A model generated the notes under the pieces. It worked only from the letters and a program-made list of their open reading frames with translations. It was not told where the DNA came from and searched no databases. A stretch of 64,000 nt of DNA, from contig JALMGJ010000004.1 of the NCBI GenBank assembly GCA_023362775.1, forward strand, positions 54,973,298-55,037,297, given 5' to 3'. The translations under genes were made by a program, and so were the position numbers. Positions 34,246 through 46,206 of this stretch are shown here, piece by piece (position 1 is the first letter of the stretch; every line of letters begins with the position of its first letter). The DNA is from Charina bottae (Eukaryota; Chordata; Lepidosauria; Squamata; Charinaidae).

Positions 34246-35399
34246 TATGTGGAAATGCAAAACTGCAGCCTTTAGAGTAAGAGCCTCTGAGTGCTTATTT
34301 AGGAATTAGTTCCATTCCTTGCTATAGTACAGGGAGCAGTTTTTGTCCAGAGCTACATTAAAAACAAAAAATAAAACCCAAAACTATTATTTCCTGTCTC
34401 TAGGGAATGTTAGGGCCATGAAAGTTACATCACTAAGTAAGCAGGAACAGAGATTTTAGCTTTTTTTTCCTCTTGGGGGAGGGAATGAGAAATATACAAA
34501 ACAGATGTAATCCCAGAAATCGAATCTATTCTAAGACTTAAATAATCAAAACCAGAAAACAATAATTTAGTTGAAAACTGCTATCTTTAAATCCTGTGAT
34601 CTTAAGGAGTCTTAGGGTTGCAAAAATGGATTTGGTAGACCACAAGCAGCCTGTGGGTTATCCAGCCCAGACACAATACCTTCTTCCGTACATGTATGTT
34701 AAATCCCTACCTTTAATATTATGTTTTAATTTGAAGAATAGGCATGCGACAATAAAAAGGAAAGTAACTCTGACTGCAGGTGTGCAATGCAAGCTATCAT
34801 CAAGGAGCCACAGAGGAAGCTGTCTGGCAGTACATATGGTATTTCTTGTAGCCTGACCAACTGCAGATAGCAAACATGAGATTTGAAGAGATCTTGGATC
34901 ACCAGGGGAATATGGAGTGGGAGGAAAGAGCTTGAAATATACTAAGTGAATACACTAAGTTAAATTTTCAGTTTCTTTCCATCAACTGTGCCCCTCAGCT
35001 ATAGCAAGAGTCATTCATCAAGTTTTAGAAAGGAAGTGCTGTTAAAGAGAGACTGACGCTGAACTTGGGGCATCCTTTTTGCCTTGGGCAGCTTTATCCA
35101 ACATTCATTTCTTCCTGCAGCCAGAATGATCTTCCTCTCTCTTTCTTACATACAGAGGCTAAGGAAGCTTTAAAAACCTTCTCAGCAATGAACTATAAGT
35201 ATTAATTGTGCAGAAACAAAAGAACCTTAAAATGGCAGAAAAGTAATGCTAATCATGAACTATAAATTCTGGTTGCTCCATTTCCATAAAGAAATGTTCC
35301 ATTTCTTTAAATAAGTCATCGGATTTTCAGGTTTAAAAATGCCAGGGAAACTAACAGCATGCAATTGATTAATAATGACACTGGTCTTACTATTTGTTC
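34246..35399. other. Intron 2 DNA, nothing recognised
   Basis: No supported exon, RNA or transposon. Confidence 0.4.
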
Positions 35400-35407
35400 A
35401 TTTAACT

Positions 35408-35518
35408 CAGTGCTTCTCAACTTTGGCAACTTTAAGGCGTGGACTTCAGCTCCCAGAATTCCCTAGCCAACATGTTGAAGTCCACACATCTTAAAGTTGC
35501 CAAAGTTGAGAAACACTG
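35408..35518. mobile_element. Foldback hAT-like miniature element
   Basis: Left end CAGTGCTTCTCAACTTTGGC and right end AAAGTTGAGAAACACTG form long inverted repeats with one mismatch; the middle GACTTCAGCTCCCAGAATTC is a common squamate transposon core. The flanking 8 bases are atttaact on the left and agttaaat on the right: reverse complements, not direct repeats. Confidence 0.8.
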
Positions 35519-36189
35519 AGTTAAATAAACAAAACACAATTCCAGACTTTCTATCTGGTATGTTTCCAGTTATGCCTTCTATAGCTTTCATATGACAATA
35601 GACAATTTCTAAAACAATTTTATATGAAAATTGTCAAGTATCTTTATTATATTCACTACAAGCAGCTTTTTAAACATTTCAGCATGACTATTGTTGGCAA
35701 AAAAAGGAGTTTAAATAATAAATTATCTGAAGATATTTTAGTGAGAAAAAGTAAAAAAGAAAATGGTAGTCCAGCTCCCTTTGTTAGAATTTTATTTGTT
35801 CAAGTCTTTCATTACATGCTTCTATACAGTATATCATTCCAAGTTACCATTAAAATCAGCCCAAACAGAACATAACACACAAATGTTGGAAGAAGTAATA
35901 AGATGGACATTTATAAGTGAATCTTGAGACTTAATAGGCCTACTGCAAATGGAGTTTTAATTGTTTTAAAGTAACTCCACCAACATCAGTAGGATTTAGC
36001 AGCAAATGAATCTGGGCACAATCAGGTGTGATATTCAGCATTCTGTGTTTGCTAGATGAAACAAATTAAGTGAAAGACAGTACTATACCCAAACTGAACA
36101 TTTCCTCAAGTTTATTTCAATACCTAAAAGGAACCTGTATCCTGGGATTATCAGCTTGAATGAGAAACTCTGAATTTGTAAAATGAAAT

Positions 36190-36470
36190 TATGAAAGCTA
36201 GAAATACTATCCTATGAACCAAGTCTGCCCAATGTGTTGCCCACCATGCAGCCTTGTATGACCCGCTAGCTTTTTTTGAAAACTCAATAAATCCATTGTT
36301 GCTGCCACCAAGAAGGCTCCACCAATGCTGCCATCTTGAAAGACACACTGCCAAGCACCTCCAACACCTTGAGGTTTCACTGACACCGCCAGCTCTCTTC
36401 GTCCCTGCCGCACTGCTAGCTGCCAAACAGCTGATCGGTGCGCCAGCTATTCCTTTGTGACTCGTTATTA
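36190..36470. repeat. GC-rich possible old DNA transposon
   Basis: A sharp rise in GC inside AT-rich intron, with GTCTGCCCAATGTGTTGCCC near the left and CAGCTGATCGGTGCGCC near the right. No clear inverted ends or target duplication, so the call rests on composition and a transposon-like look. Confidence 0.3.
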
Positions 36471-39400
36471 TTTTTAATATATAAATGTAGCTCTTTCCCC
36501 TCTATGAGTTCTGCAGGCCTGCTATGAACTAGCAGCAAGCAGAAGTTCTCACAGTGATGTCATACCAACATTGTACATATTTTAAAAGCTAGAAAAACAA
36601 ACACCAAATGATGATACAATCTACCTTTAACTTTACATAAAGGGTTAAAGTTTGCCTGCGCATTTCTCATCCGTGTTCCAATCATTCTTATTCTAGAAAT
36701 AGTGCTGTTAAAAATTGGAATAATCCAATGCAGGTAGTTATATGCAGTAAATATTTTGGTTTTGATTCTGGTTCTTTTTGACTGTGAAAGTCTAACAGAA
36801 AGTGCTTTAAAATAAAAGATGCCTGAACAAAATCAGATAGCAAACACTCAATTGGTAATTTCATAATTTTTCTACCCTACCCTCTGTTTGCTTAATGGAA
36901 CTTTACTCCTACCTTGAAAAGATTTGGCTGCAAATAATTAGCTGTTTTTTATTTACTTACATTTTATTCCAGTTGCACAGTTGGGACAGGATAAATGGAA
37001 GTTAGAAACATGACATACTATCAAGAATCAGAAAACCCATTGTTTGTGGGTACTGATCAATTTATAAGCTGTGACTAATAAAGTTTATTTTATATTGTAA
37101 TTAGAGTGCAATATAACCACTGGTTCCTAAAACTAACTTTCCTCAGACAGCTTGGAAATATAGCTGATTATTTTCTAAATTCTACAGCTATATTGCACTG
37201 CCTTGAAACCAGAACTAGCACAGAGCAAAAATAGTCTCATGAATAAAACTTTGCTAATTCTAGTTATCTATGGCCAGCAGAAAATTGTACGTTTCTAGGA
37301 GTACATAGCAATTCTGTGGACAAAGCAATGGCTTTTTCCAATAAACTTAATTTTTTCCTGGACATATTTCAGAAAAAAAGGATTAGGTTCTTAAATCTGC
37401 CATGTCTGTTTGAAAGTTTATATAATGCTGAATAGAAATTTCCAAATTCAACAAGGTATAAATACAAACATTTGCTCAAAATTTCAGGAGTGTAATGTTT
37501 AAGATTGCTGAAGTAATACTATATAATCAACTTATATATCTGATTGACAGTTTCTGAAAATTACTGTTTATTTGGCAAGAAGAAATATAATGGAATACCA
37601 GCAAATATGCCAACTAATTTCTAATATCAGATTTCAAAATTTATTCACGTTATTAAAACCAAAATACATATATTAAAATATTAAATATAGAATTTTCCCT
37701 GAATAACATTTTCCTGTTCTTCAAGTTGTGAAGCTTACATCTGTTCACCAAGTTAATTAGCAATGTGAAAAATTAAAGGAAATCTATTATGGAACAATCT
37801 TTGCATTACATAATAGAAATTTCCTAGTAAACTATTGAAGACAGGCTTTTTCTCCTGTTCTTGCTAATTTCCACTATTTTGAAAAGTAAAAATCAGTGAT
37901 CATCAATTCAATAATATACTATGAGAATACTGCTCATATGAACACACAGCAAGTACTAGTCCTTACTGTGGCATTCAGCTGTATCAATTACAGGTTTCTC
38001 ACATTTTGGCAGATGATTAGATCAGTGCAAAACTATGAAAAATCAAGTCCATCCACTGCTCCCTTACCTCAACCCTTCTCTTCAGATTAAATCCCTAATA
38101 TTTTTTAGGCTTTCTACTGGCACACAGCTCTGAACCATGGTAGTATGGTGACATTGAAATAACATATCTCAGTCATTTGACGCTTCTAGCATAATGGATC
38201 TCAGTCCAAGATGTAATTTTACATACATGCAGGCAGTAGCATGAGCAGAATCTTGTATGTGTGCTACAGTCAGTTCATCCTGAGTATTATGGCATTGTCT
38301 TTCCAGTTACATAAAGAAGCATACAGTTTGCACCGGAACAACTTAAGTTTAAAGTAACCAATATTCATATCCATTTGGAGCAAACCTTTATAATATTTTA
38401 CATATTTACAGAGATTGCTTATCTCTGCTACATAATTCCAAGTTTTGTAACATTGAAAAATATCCAACCTATCAAACAAAAATACACTTTATTATGTACT
38501 GAACTCATCCTTTCAAACATGAACTATTCTGTGCCATTTTACTTGATTTAAAATGATCAAAGTGATCACAATCAGACGTGAGTACATCACCTCTTCTGCT
38601 CTGTACTTACTTTGGAGTTAAAACTTTCCAGGGAGTTGACTTTTTTCCCCCCTCCAGATCCCCAGAGATCAGTACAAGTATTACCAGAGCTTACACTTAT
38701 AAAATAACATTTGGTTGTCTTTGCAGTAAAATAAATAAATAAATTCTGTCCCAAAAATTTTACCCAAAAAATTAACCCCTACAGGGAGGAAGAGGAGATA
38801 GCAAGGCAAATAGCAAATTCTGCACCCAACTTATTTCTAAGGTAGGCACAACAAAGATAAAAATGTGGGCATAATACAACAATGTGAGTTGTTTAGAGGG
38901 GAGATACGTAGAGGACAGGGCATATTTTAAGAAATGGTGCCAACTTCATAATCTTATTTTACTTTAATTGTTTATTGTATTGCATTCTTGGTCGTCTTTG
39001 TTACAAAGACCAACAACAAATCATGCTTGCCATTTAACTTGAATTAAAATAAATTACAGAACTTGCTTGTGACACCTGCTGCCTCTCCCTGCCCCAGCTC
39101 TATGTGAAACAGAAACAAAACAAACGGAAACCGTCAAGCTCTGGCAGTTCATAATACATGGTTGGGCCTGAACAAGGGGAAAAAAGAATGGTGGCAAGAT
39201 ACTACATTTGAATAACATTAAAATAATTGTTTCACTTCCGCAAAAGATTGCTTAAAGAGCTCGTCTTTAATGTTACTTTTTTTTTTGCACCAATACTTTT
39301 ATCTCCCATTAAATAATGCAAGTAAAAAGGAAGATATTTTTAGTCGTGTTCAACATAATTCATTTGTGTTACAGAAGAATGACTGTTACTATCTTAATAA

Positions 39401-39990
39401 GTCCCTCAACTAAATACCCAGGAATCTAAAATGTGGATATAGTCTTCTAAAATCCCAGAGGCTTAAAATCAGGCTTTAGCTTTTATTTAACTGATTAAAA
39501 TTTTTAACCAATTTTGTACAATTTCTAATATTCACTTAATTGAGCAAATACACGAAGACCACAACCAAGAAGACCAACATCACAATGGGCCAGTTCAGAT
39601 GCTGTCTTAAAAGAATCAAGCAAGGGTACTAGTATCTGTTACTTAATTGCTTACATGTAGTTCTTCCTGCCAGCAGAGTATTTAAACAATACTTTGGGAA
39701 GAAACCCCCAGGCTAGAAAATGTTCTATAAAACATCAACTCAGAATCAACACTGGTTGCTTATATGAACAGTAGTCTACTTCCATACAATACAGCATCGT
39801 AATACATAGATACATACAGTACATACCTAAGCCAAAGTTAATTGAAATGAAATGAATAAATGAATTATTTTGATCACCGACCACCTTAAATAAAAATAAG
39901 GTAACATAACATATTAAATTGTAATAAGAAATGTGTGTGAAGAATTACTATTATTGCTGAAATTTCAGCAATTGAATCAGACTGTTCCTA
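36471..39990. other. Intron 2 DNA, nothing recognised
   Basis: AT-rich; no exon, RNA or transposon supported. Confidence 0.4.
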
Positions 39991-40147
39991 ATGAGGTCCT
40001 GCTGAACAGAACAGGGCTACTTGATAGCAGAGTGCTTCACTCTGGACAGCTAAAAGATAGTTCAGATAAAGTGATGGCGATATTAGTTTATCTTGCAGAT
40101 CTTGGTAAAATTGACAGTGAGTAAGCACACGGGCTGTTGCTTCAGTG

Positions 40148-40402
40148 CAGGGCTTTCCAAAGTTTTCGCGCGGCGACACACCAACCGCCGTTGGTGTGTC
40201 GCCGCAGGAAAACCCGGAAGTGACGCCGTTGCAGCAGCGCACAAAAACCCGGAAGCGCTGCTGCTGCTTTCGGGTTTTTGTGCGCCGCCGTTGGTGTGTC
40301 GCCGTGGGAAAACCTGGAAGCGCTGATGATAATCAGCGCTTCCGGGTTGTGTGGCGACACACCAGACTGTGTGTGTCGCCACACACAGTTTGGAAAGCTC
40401 TG
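40148..40402. mobile_element. hAT miniature element, family A, copy 4
   Basis: Starts CAGGGCTTTCCAAAG, ends TTTGGAAAGCTCTG; perfect 8-bp duplications cttcagtg at 40140-40147 and 40403-40410. Same hairpin modules as copy 2 (GCGACACACCAAC, GGAAGCGCTGATGATAATC). Confidence 0.93.
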
Positions 40403-41479
40403 CTTCAGTGACTTGCAATTGTAGCCGTATTCATTGTAAGGTCTTTTCTGGAGTTTCCCCTCCAGTTTGCAAGGTGTTACATGATGCAAGCATCAAAATT
40501 ATTTGGAATTTTGGTTTAGTAATCAGATTTACGTATCTGGCAGGCTTCTTGTTGGTAACTTGATTGCCCACTTCAGCTGGAATTAGACTGTACTCAGTTT
40601 AATGCTCCATATCATATATTCTTAAGTTCTTCCTGGTAGAGTCGTATACCATTGTTATTAATGCAAGGAAGGAATGCTTTGTTTTGTTTTTGTTTGATGA
40701 CAATAGAGATAATGGTAATTAAAGAATATGAAGGATAGTGTCTGAGAGACAGTATGAAAGAAAGGTGGTCTATGTTAATGAACAGGTTAAGAGAAGTGTG
40801 AGAGTTGCAAATGTGAAAGAGTTAGCTTTAGAGTTAAAAGGGGATTAGGAGATGTAGTGGATCCTGGTGATTACAAAAGGCCTTGAATCTGAATTTTCTG
40901 CTGGACTGGACTGTGACCTCTCGAACTATTTTCCAATCTATTTTTCTCTTCCTGCACCTTGCTCACTCCCCTTTGCATTATTACCATCTGAGATATTTCA
41001 GGTATTCTGGAGATCACATTTATGCAGGCAGTATCTGAGGACTTCACCATCCCTACTGCTGTTTCAGTTGACAAATTAACATCTATTTTCATAATCATTG
41101 GTGAATGGTATATTAGACAGGTTCCCCTCTGCATGGTCAGCTCTTGCTTTCACCTCTTCCTCCTGGGCTGTGTGTGGGTGTGTGTTTATATAAATAATTT
41201 GGTAGAAAAGGTCAATAACATTATTTGAAGCTTTCCATTTAACTATTGTCTTCTACTCCCATATTATCTACCATTAACTCCACTGAATTAAAATCACCCA
41301 GGAAGAGGTTGTTATGGTTATTGCTTCTTTTTCCTTTACAATCTATCCCTCTGATTCTTCCCTTGTTCCTGTACAATTCCCTTTCTTGATCCATCTGATA
41401 AATTGCTCTTCTTCCAATAGCAGATTTCCAGATTCCCCTAATGTTGCTCTCCTTTCTTCATTGTCAAAGAAATTTTCCC

Positions 41480-42420
41480 CTGATCCCTTATTGTGTCCTA
41501 ATTATTGGCCTGTACCACTCTTTCCCTTCCTCCTCCTCCTCCTCCTCCTCCTCCTCCTCCTCCTCCTCCTCCTCCTCCTCTTCCTCCTCCTCCTCCTTCT
41601 TCATGGCAAACTGCCCGACCATCTTTTCAACTTTAACTTCAGTGACCCATTTCAATCAGGTTTTGGGGCACATCATCCCACAAAGGTGGCACTGCCTTTT
41701 GTCTTGACTTACATCTAGGTGGCCAAGACACTATGATGGTTACCTGTGCTGCTGCTGCTGCTGCTGCTGGACTTGATACTTTGGACTATAAGATACTCCT
41801 ATCTAGGCTGAGGTGTCTAGGCATCAGTAGTGAAGTTCTCTATTAGTTTTATTTTATTTCTTTTTGAATAATTCTTTCTCTATTAGTTTGTGACTCCTTA
41901 TTACAGGCATTTCCCCTCTCAGTAGATGTTTCTTAGAGGTAGCTTTAGGCCCTAAGGTTCCAATTTTAGTATATGTGCTGCCAAAGCAAGCACGACTTAT
42001 AGTATTCTCTCTCTGTATCCTTTGCCAGGTTAATTTATTCTCAGTTGATTTCTTTCCTTGGTATTCAGAATTCTATGTACGCAGATGACATTAAGGCACA
42101 TCAGTTCTATGCTGAGCTTATTGATGGTAGTTGAAAATCCGTCTCATTAGGTTTTGAAAATCCATCCAATTCATGTCTCAGCATAGATGAATGGATGATG
42201 GCATGCTGTCTTAAGGTAAACATGGATAAAACTGAATTCTTGCTTTTTCATCCAGCTAGTCTTCTCTTTCCAGTCACATCTGTTTCCAGATTTGTTCAAA
42301 GACCCCTATAATGTTTCCATAATATAATCTTGAGCATATACCCACCATTCTCAAGGAGAACATCAATCACTTTAAAATCCTAAACCTCATTTATAAGGAA
42401 CCAGAGGTGTATCAATAGGT
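41480..42420 (+). mobile_element. CR1/L2-type LINE relic with internal microsatellite
   Basis: Readable islands are SDPFQSGFGAHHPTKVAL (41640-41695), a motif A-like LDT/LDYKIL stretch near 41770, SMYADDIKAH near 42073 (RT motif C) and MDKTEFLLF near 42222. Frames are broken throughout. A CTC/TCC microsatellite of about 75 bp (41527-41602) replaces part of the coding region. Confidence 0.7.
41527..41602. repeat. (TCC)n microsatellite
   Basis: About 25 TCC units with two interruptions; translates to poly-Leu or poly-Ser, which explains the long low-complexity frames here. A short CTG run follows at 41749-41770. Confidence 0.95.
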
Positions 42421-42649
42421 GGAACTAAGTGGTAGAGTCAGGAGGACAAAGTTGGTAACAGAGGAAGGATTGAGATTGGGGAAGAATGCCCTCTGCTGGG
42501 AAGTACAGCCTTTGGCCCTGGAAGTAGTTTCGTTTATTCAACAAGTAGAGCAGGAGGCTGGATGTTGAAGTTGTTAGCTAATAAAGACATTCAGTATAAA
42601 TGAGCCTCTGACTTATAATTATTAGAAGAGACCTTGAAACAAGAGGAAC

Positions 42650-43400
42650 TATGAAATTAAATTAAATAAGCAGTTAAAGATGAATGGAAAAAGAGACTGC
42701 CAAAGAAACAGAAGAAAGCAAACTGGATGTCAGGACAAACAGTGGAAATTGCCAAGAAGAGAAGGGAAGCCAAAAACAAGAAAGACAAATATCTCAGGAA
42801 GGGACTTAACAAAGAATTTCAGAGAGCTCTTAGAAGAGACAAGTAGCAATATTACAACAATGGTGAAAACATCAAAGATGGAAACAGACATGAAAAAACA
42901 AGGAAAATCCTTCACAAGATCTCAAAACTCAGAAGGGATCCAACTTTGAATTGATCTGCTGAAGGATGCCAGTGGACAGAGAGGAACTGATTCAAAGAAG
43001 ATCAAACAAAGATGGAAGGAGTATACTGAAATTCTGAACAGAAAAATGTCAGCATCCAAGATACCTTAGAAGATATTCCCTACTTACAAGAACCTCTAAC
43101 ACTAGAAGATATGTTAGATCAGCATTCCGGTCATTATCAAGCCAGAAGGCTACAGGAATTGATGGAATATGTACAGAAATATGGCATGCAACAAAAGAAG
43201 AATCAGTAATGGATCTAACTAAACCAGATTTCCAGAAAATTTGGAGAATGATACACTGAAAGTAGTTAGTCTACATACCGATACCAAAGAAAGAGATATA
43301 ACAGTGTGTGCAAACTATTGCCCAATATCCTTAATTTCACATATTAGCAAAATAATGCTTAGGATCATCCAATGCAGATTAGAACTCCACATGAGACTAT
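42650..43400 (+). mobile_element. Diverged RTE-type LINE fragment
   Basis: Islands read AKKRREAKNKKDKYL-like sequence around 42750-42790, NKEFQRAL-RRDK at 42810-42845, a KQRWKEYTE-like block near 43005-43030, and an RKATGIDGI-like block near 43140-43165. These follow the order of the region between endonuclease and RT in RTE elements, but the family is not the BovB at 2.0-4.8 kb. Many stops and indels. Confidence 0.65.
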
Positions 43401-43842
43401 ACTGGTTGCTATTTTAGTTTTCTATTGCTATTGTAGCGCTTTTAACATTCTGTTAAGAAACCATGAGATCAGTGATGATTGGTCCTAAATTGAACATTTA
43501 CAAATGTAATTAGAAAGTGAATTTGGCTGGCTTAGTGTCTTTATGAAAGGCTCCACCGCTGCTGAAAGCAAAGATATCTTCTCCCTCGGCTCTTGGCACT
43601 CAAACCCATGGGAGACCGCTGCTTTACGGTCTCCTCGTGAGGAGATGCCATTCAGAGCACTCATGGGCAATCTCCTGATCCCTCCTTCTCCAGAGTGATT
43701 TAAAGGACTGGTCTACTTGCTGGTCTTTCATTCTTCACAGCGGTCATCCTCTCTGTTCATTCATGGAGACATCTTCAATCAGCTATGACTCACACCAGAA
43801 GCGGCATTCCACTGCTTTCCTATGTTATGCTTTGGAATATTA
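43401..43842. other. Unassigned intronic segment
   Basis: Moderately GC-rich, with a small inverted repeat GGAGACCGC / GCGGTCTCC-like around 43610-43650. It could be an older transposon that the Tc1-like element landed beside. I do not recognise it. Confidence 0.35.
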
Positions 43843-45336
43843 CAGTTCTATGAAAAAATATTTGTTCCCTTTCTAATTTTCTGGATTTTTGTGTTCCTTT
43901 GCCACTGAATACTGTTAGAGTTTCATGTGGGTCTCACTGATATAAAAAAGAGTCTGACAGAACAAAAAAAAATTCCAAAGTTTGACACTGATTTCGTAAA
44001 GTAATTTAACATGCAATGAACCAGTGTGAAAAGTTGCCCTCAAGATTCATTAACTAGTTGCACCACAGTAACGGCAATTTAACTCTTCTGTAATTGGTGA
44101 TCAGTCTCTCACAATGTTGCATATGAGTTTTGGCCCAATCCTCCTCTGTTTTACTTCAACTCAATAACATTTGAGGGTTTTCTAACATAAACTGCTCATT
44201 TCAGATTCCGCCACAACATTTCTTTCAGATTTAAGTCTGGCCTTCGACTTGGCCATTCCAAAACAGAGTTTGTTCTTTATCCATTCTCCTGTAGACTTGC
44301 TTATATGTTTGGGATCAGAACTACCCTGCTGCCAAGGGTAGCTCTTCTGCTTTAGCTGAAGGACAAATGGCCTTATATTCTTTGCAGTATTCTCTGATAC
44401 AAAGCAGAATTCATGTTTACTTCAATTATATAATTCCTCTAAGTCCTAAGGCAACAAAGCATCCCCAAACCATAGTCTTACTGCCACCATGTTGGTATGA
44501 GGTTCTTATTGTGTAATACAATTCCGGACATTTTGCCAGAGATACCGATACCCATGAAGCCCAAAAAGTTTCACTTTGATTAATCTGTTCCTAAAACATT
44601 CCTTCAGATGTTTAGATGGTTACCCAGGTGCTTCCTGGCAAACTTGAGGTGGTGCACCAAATTTCTTTTGTCTTGCTATTATCCCATGAATCCTTTTCAT
44701 CTAATTACTGATGATGGAATTTTGAACACTGACTTTAGCCAAGGTGAGAGATGCCTGCAGAACCCTAGATATTCTGCAGTTCTTTGTGACTTCCTGGATG
44801 ATTTTCTGCTACAATCTTGAAATGACTTTTGCCACACTTAGGAAGATTCATTATTGCTCCAATCCCTTTTCATTGCAAGACTGTGTCTCTGACTGTGGAT
44901 TTAGGAGCCCCAGGAAAGGTTTTGTAATATTTCCCATGCTGATAGACATTGGTGAGTTTTTATATTTTATTCCTTCAGAGGGAATAACATACCTCTAGAA
45001 ACTGCTGTGATAGCTTCACTGTGATGAGGGGACCCAAAGTATGTGAGATTTATATAGGGATGGATAGTTCATATCAGCACTGATGGTTAACAAAGTATCC
45101 ACACAACAGGCCCTAGTTAACTTTTTAATTGAATTGATTGAACTGGGCAAGGGGATTTACTTTTTCACACTAGCACATCACACATTGGATGACTGTGTTC
45201 ACTAAATAAATGAAACAAGCAACAATATGTGGTGCATTGCTTGCTCTGACTACTTTTACATATCAGTAGGATCCACATGAAACTCCTTCAACAGTCAGAA
45301 TATCCAAAAGGTGGTGAGCACTTTTTCACAGAACTG
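43843..45336 (-). mobile_element. Tc1/mariner-type transposon, full length, dead
   Basis: Inverted ends CAGTTCTATGAAAAAATATT (left, after TA) and GCACTTTTTCACAGAACTG (right) bound about 1.5 kb, the usual Tc1 length. On the minus strand around 44496-44446 the translation reads YQHGGSKTMVWGCF, the hallmark block of Tc1 transposases. The frame is otherwise broken by many stops and indels. The right-hand TA is now CA. It lies in the SH3KBP1 intron before exon 3 (gene direction). Confidence 0.8.
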
Positions 45337-45809
45337 CAAGAAGTATCTTTAATACACTGTATATAGGACTTGTTTCATAATTGCCCAATATTTATAGATT
45401 GTTGACAGTATTACCGGTAACGTAGGCTGACTCTAGGTCTCCATGAACAAAGAAAGCAGTAAGTAAATCCTGCAGCATACTAAGCAAAAAACATGTAGTT
45501 TTAAATAGGGTTTCAGCAGAGTTTTCTTATATTTGACCTTATAAAAACAGACAGAAAATAGGATGGTCTTTATCCAGTAAAATTATTTGTATCTAAGAGA
45601 TTATGCTATTTTTTAAAAGAAAACATACATTAATTCATAATGAAAAATGAATCAGCTGAAATAGTTTTACAGAAAAAACATGCAACTCAGAGGAGAAATG
45701 TAAATATAAAATAAATAAAAATGTATGCTGCAGCTTCAAGGACATCTTTAAGGTAACAAGAAATATATAACTTACAGTCAAAAAATTGTCTTACCAATTT
45801 ATAATAATG
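45337..45809. other. Intron 2 DNA, nothing recognised
   Basis: AT-rich spacer between the Tc1-like element and the partial hAT copy. Confidence 0.4.
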
Positions 45810-46046
45810 GCACGGCAGCAGTGGTGGGCCATCAGCACTTCCGGGTTTTTGCGCGGCACACCAGGACACCGCCGCCGTGCGCGAAAACCCGAAAGCACCG
45901 CAGTGCCGGCGTGCAAAAACCTGGAAGCGCCGCCGCACGTGAAAACCCGGAATCACTGTGGTGGTTTTCGCCCGCTGCTGTGGCGCTTCCGGGTTTTCGC
46001 GTGCCGCCGTTGGTGTGTTGCCAACGTGAAAATTTTGGAAAGCCGT
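45810..46046. mobile_element. hAT miniature element, family A, partial copy
   Basis: The interior shares the TTCCGGGTTTTTGCGCGGC-type modules and the right end TTTTGGAAAGCCGTG of family A, but the left terminus is missing. Its right end abuts a BovB fragment, so a deletion probably removed the left end together with part of that BovB. Confidence 0.75.
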
Positions 46047-46206
46047 GGTCTAGTGGTTTTCCCTACGTTCTTCAATTTAAGCCTAAATTTTGCAGTAAGA
46101 AGCTCATGATCTGAGCCGCAGTCAGCTCCAGGTCTTGTTTTTGCTGATTGTATAGAGCTTCTCCATCTTTGGCTGCAGAGTATATAATCAATCTGATTTC
46201 GGTATT

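Noticed and set aside
41314..41718. 134-codon frame with a long leucine run
   Set aside because: The run is the TCC microsatellite, and the rest is a decayed LINE read in one of several broken frames.
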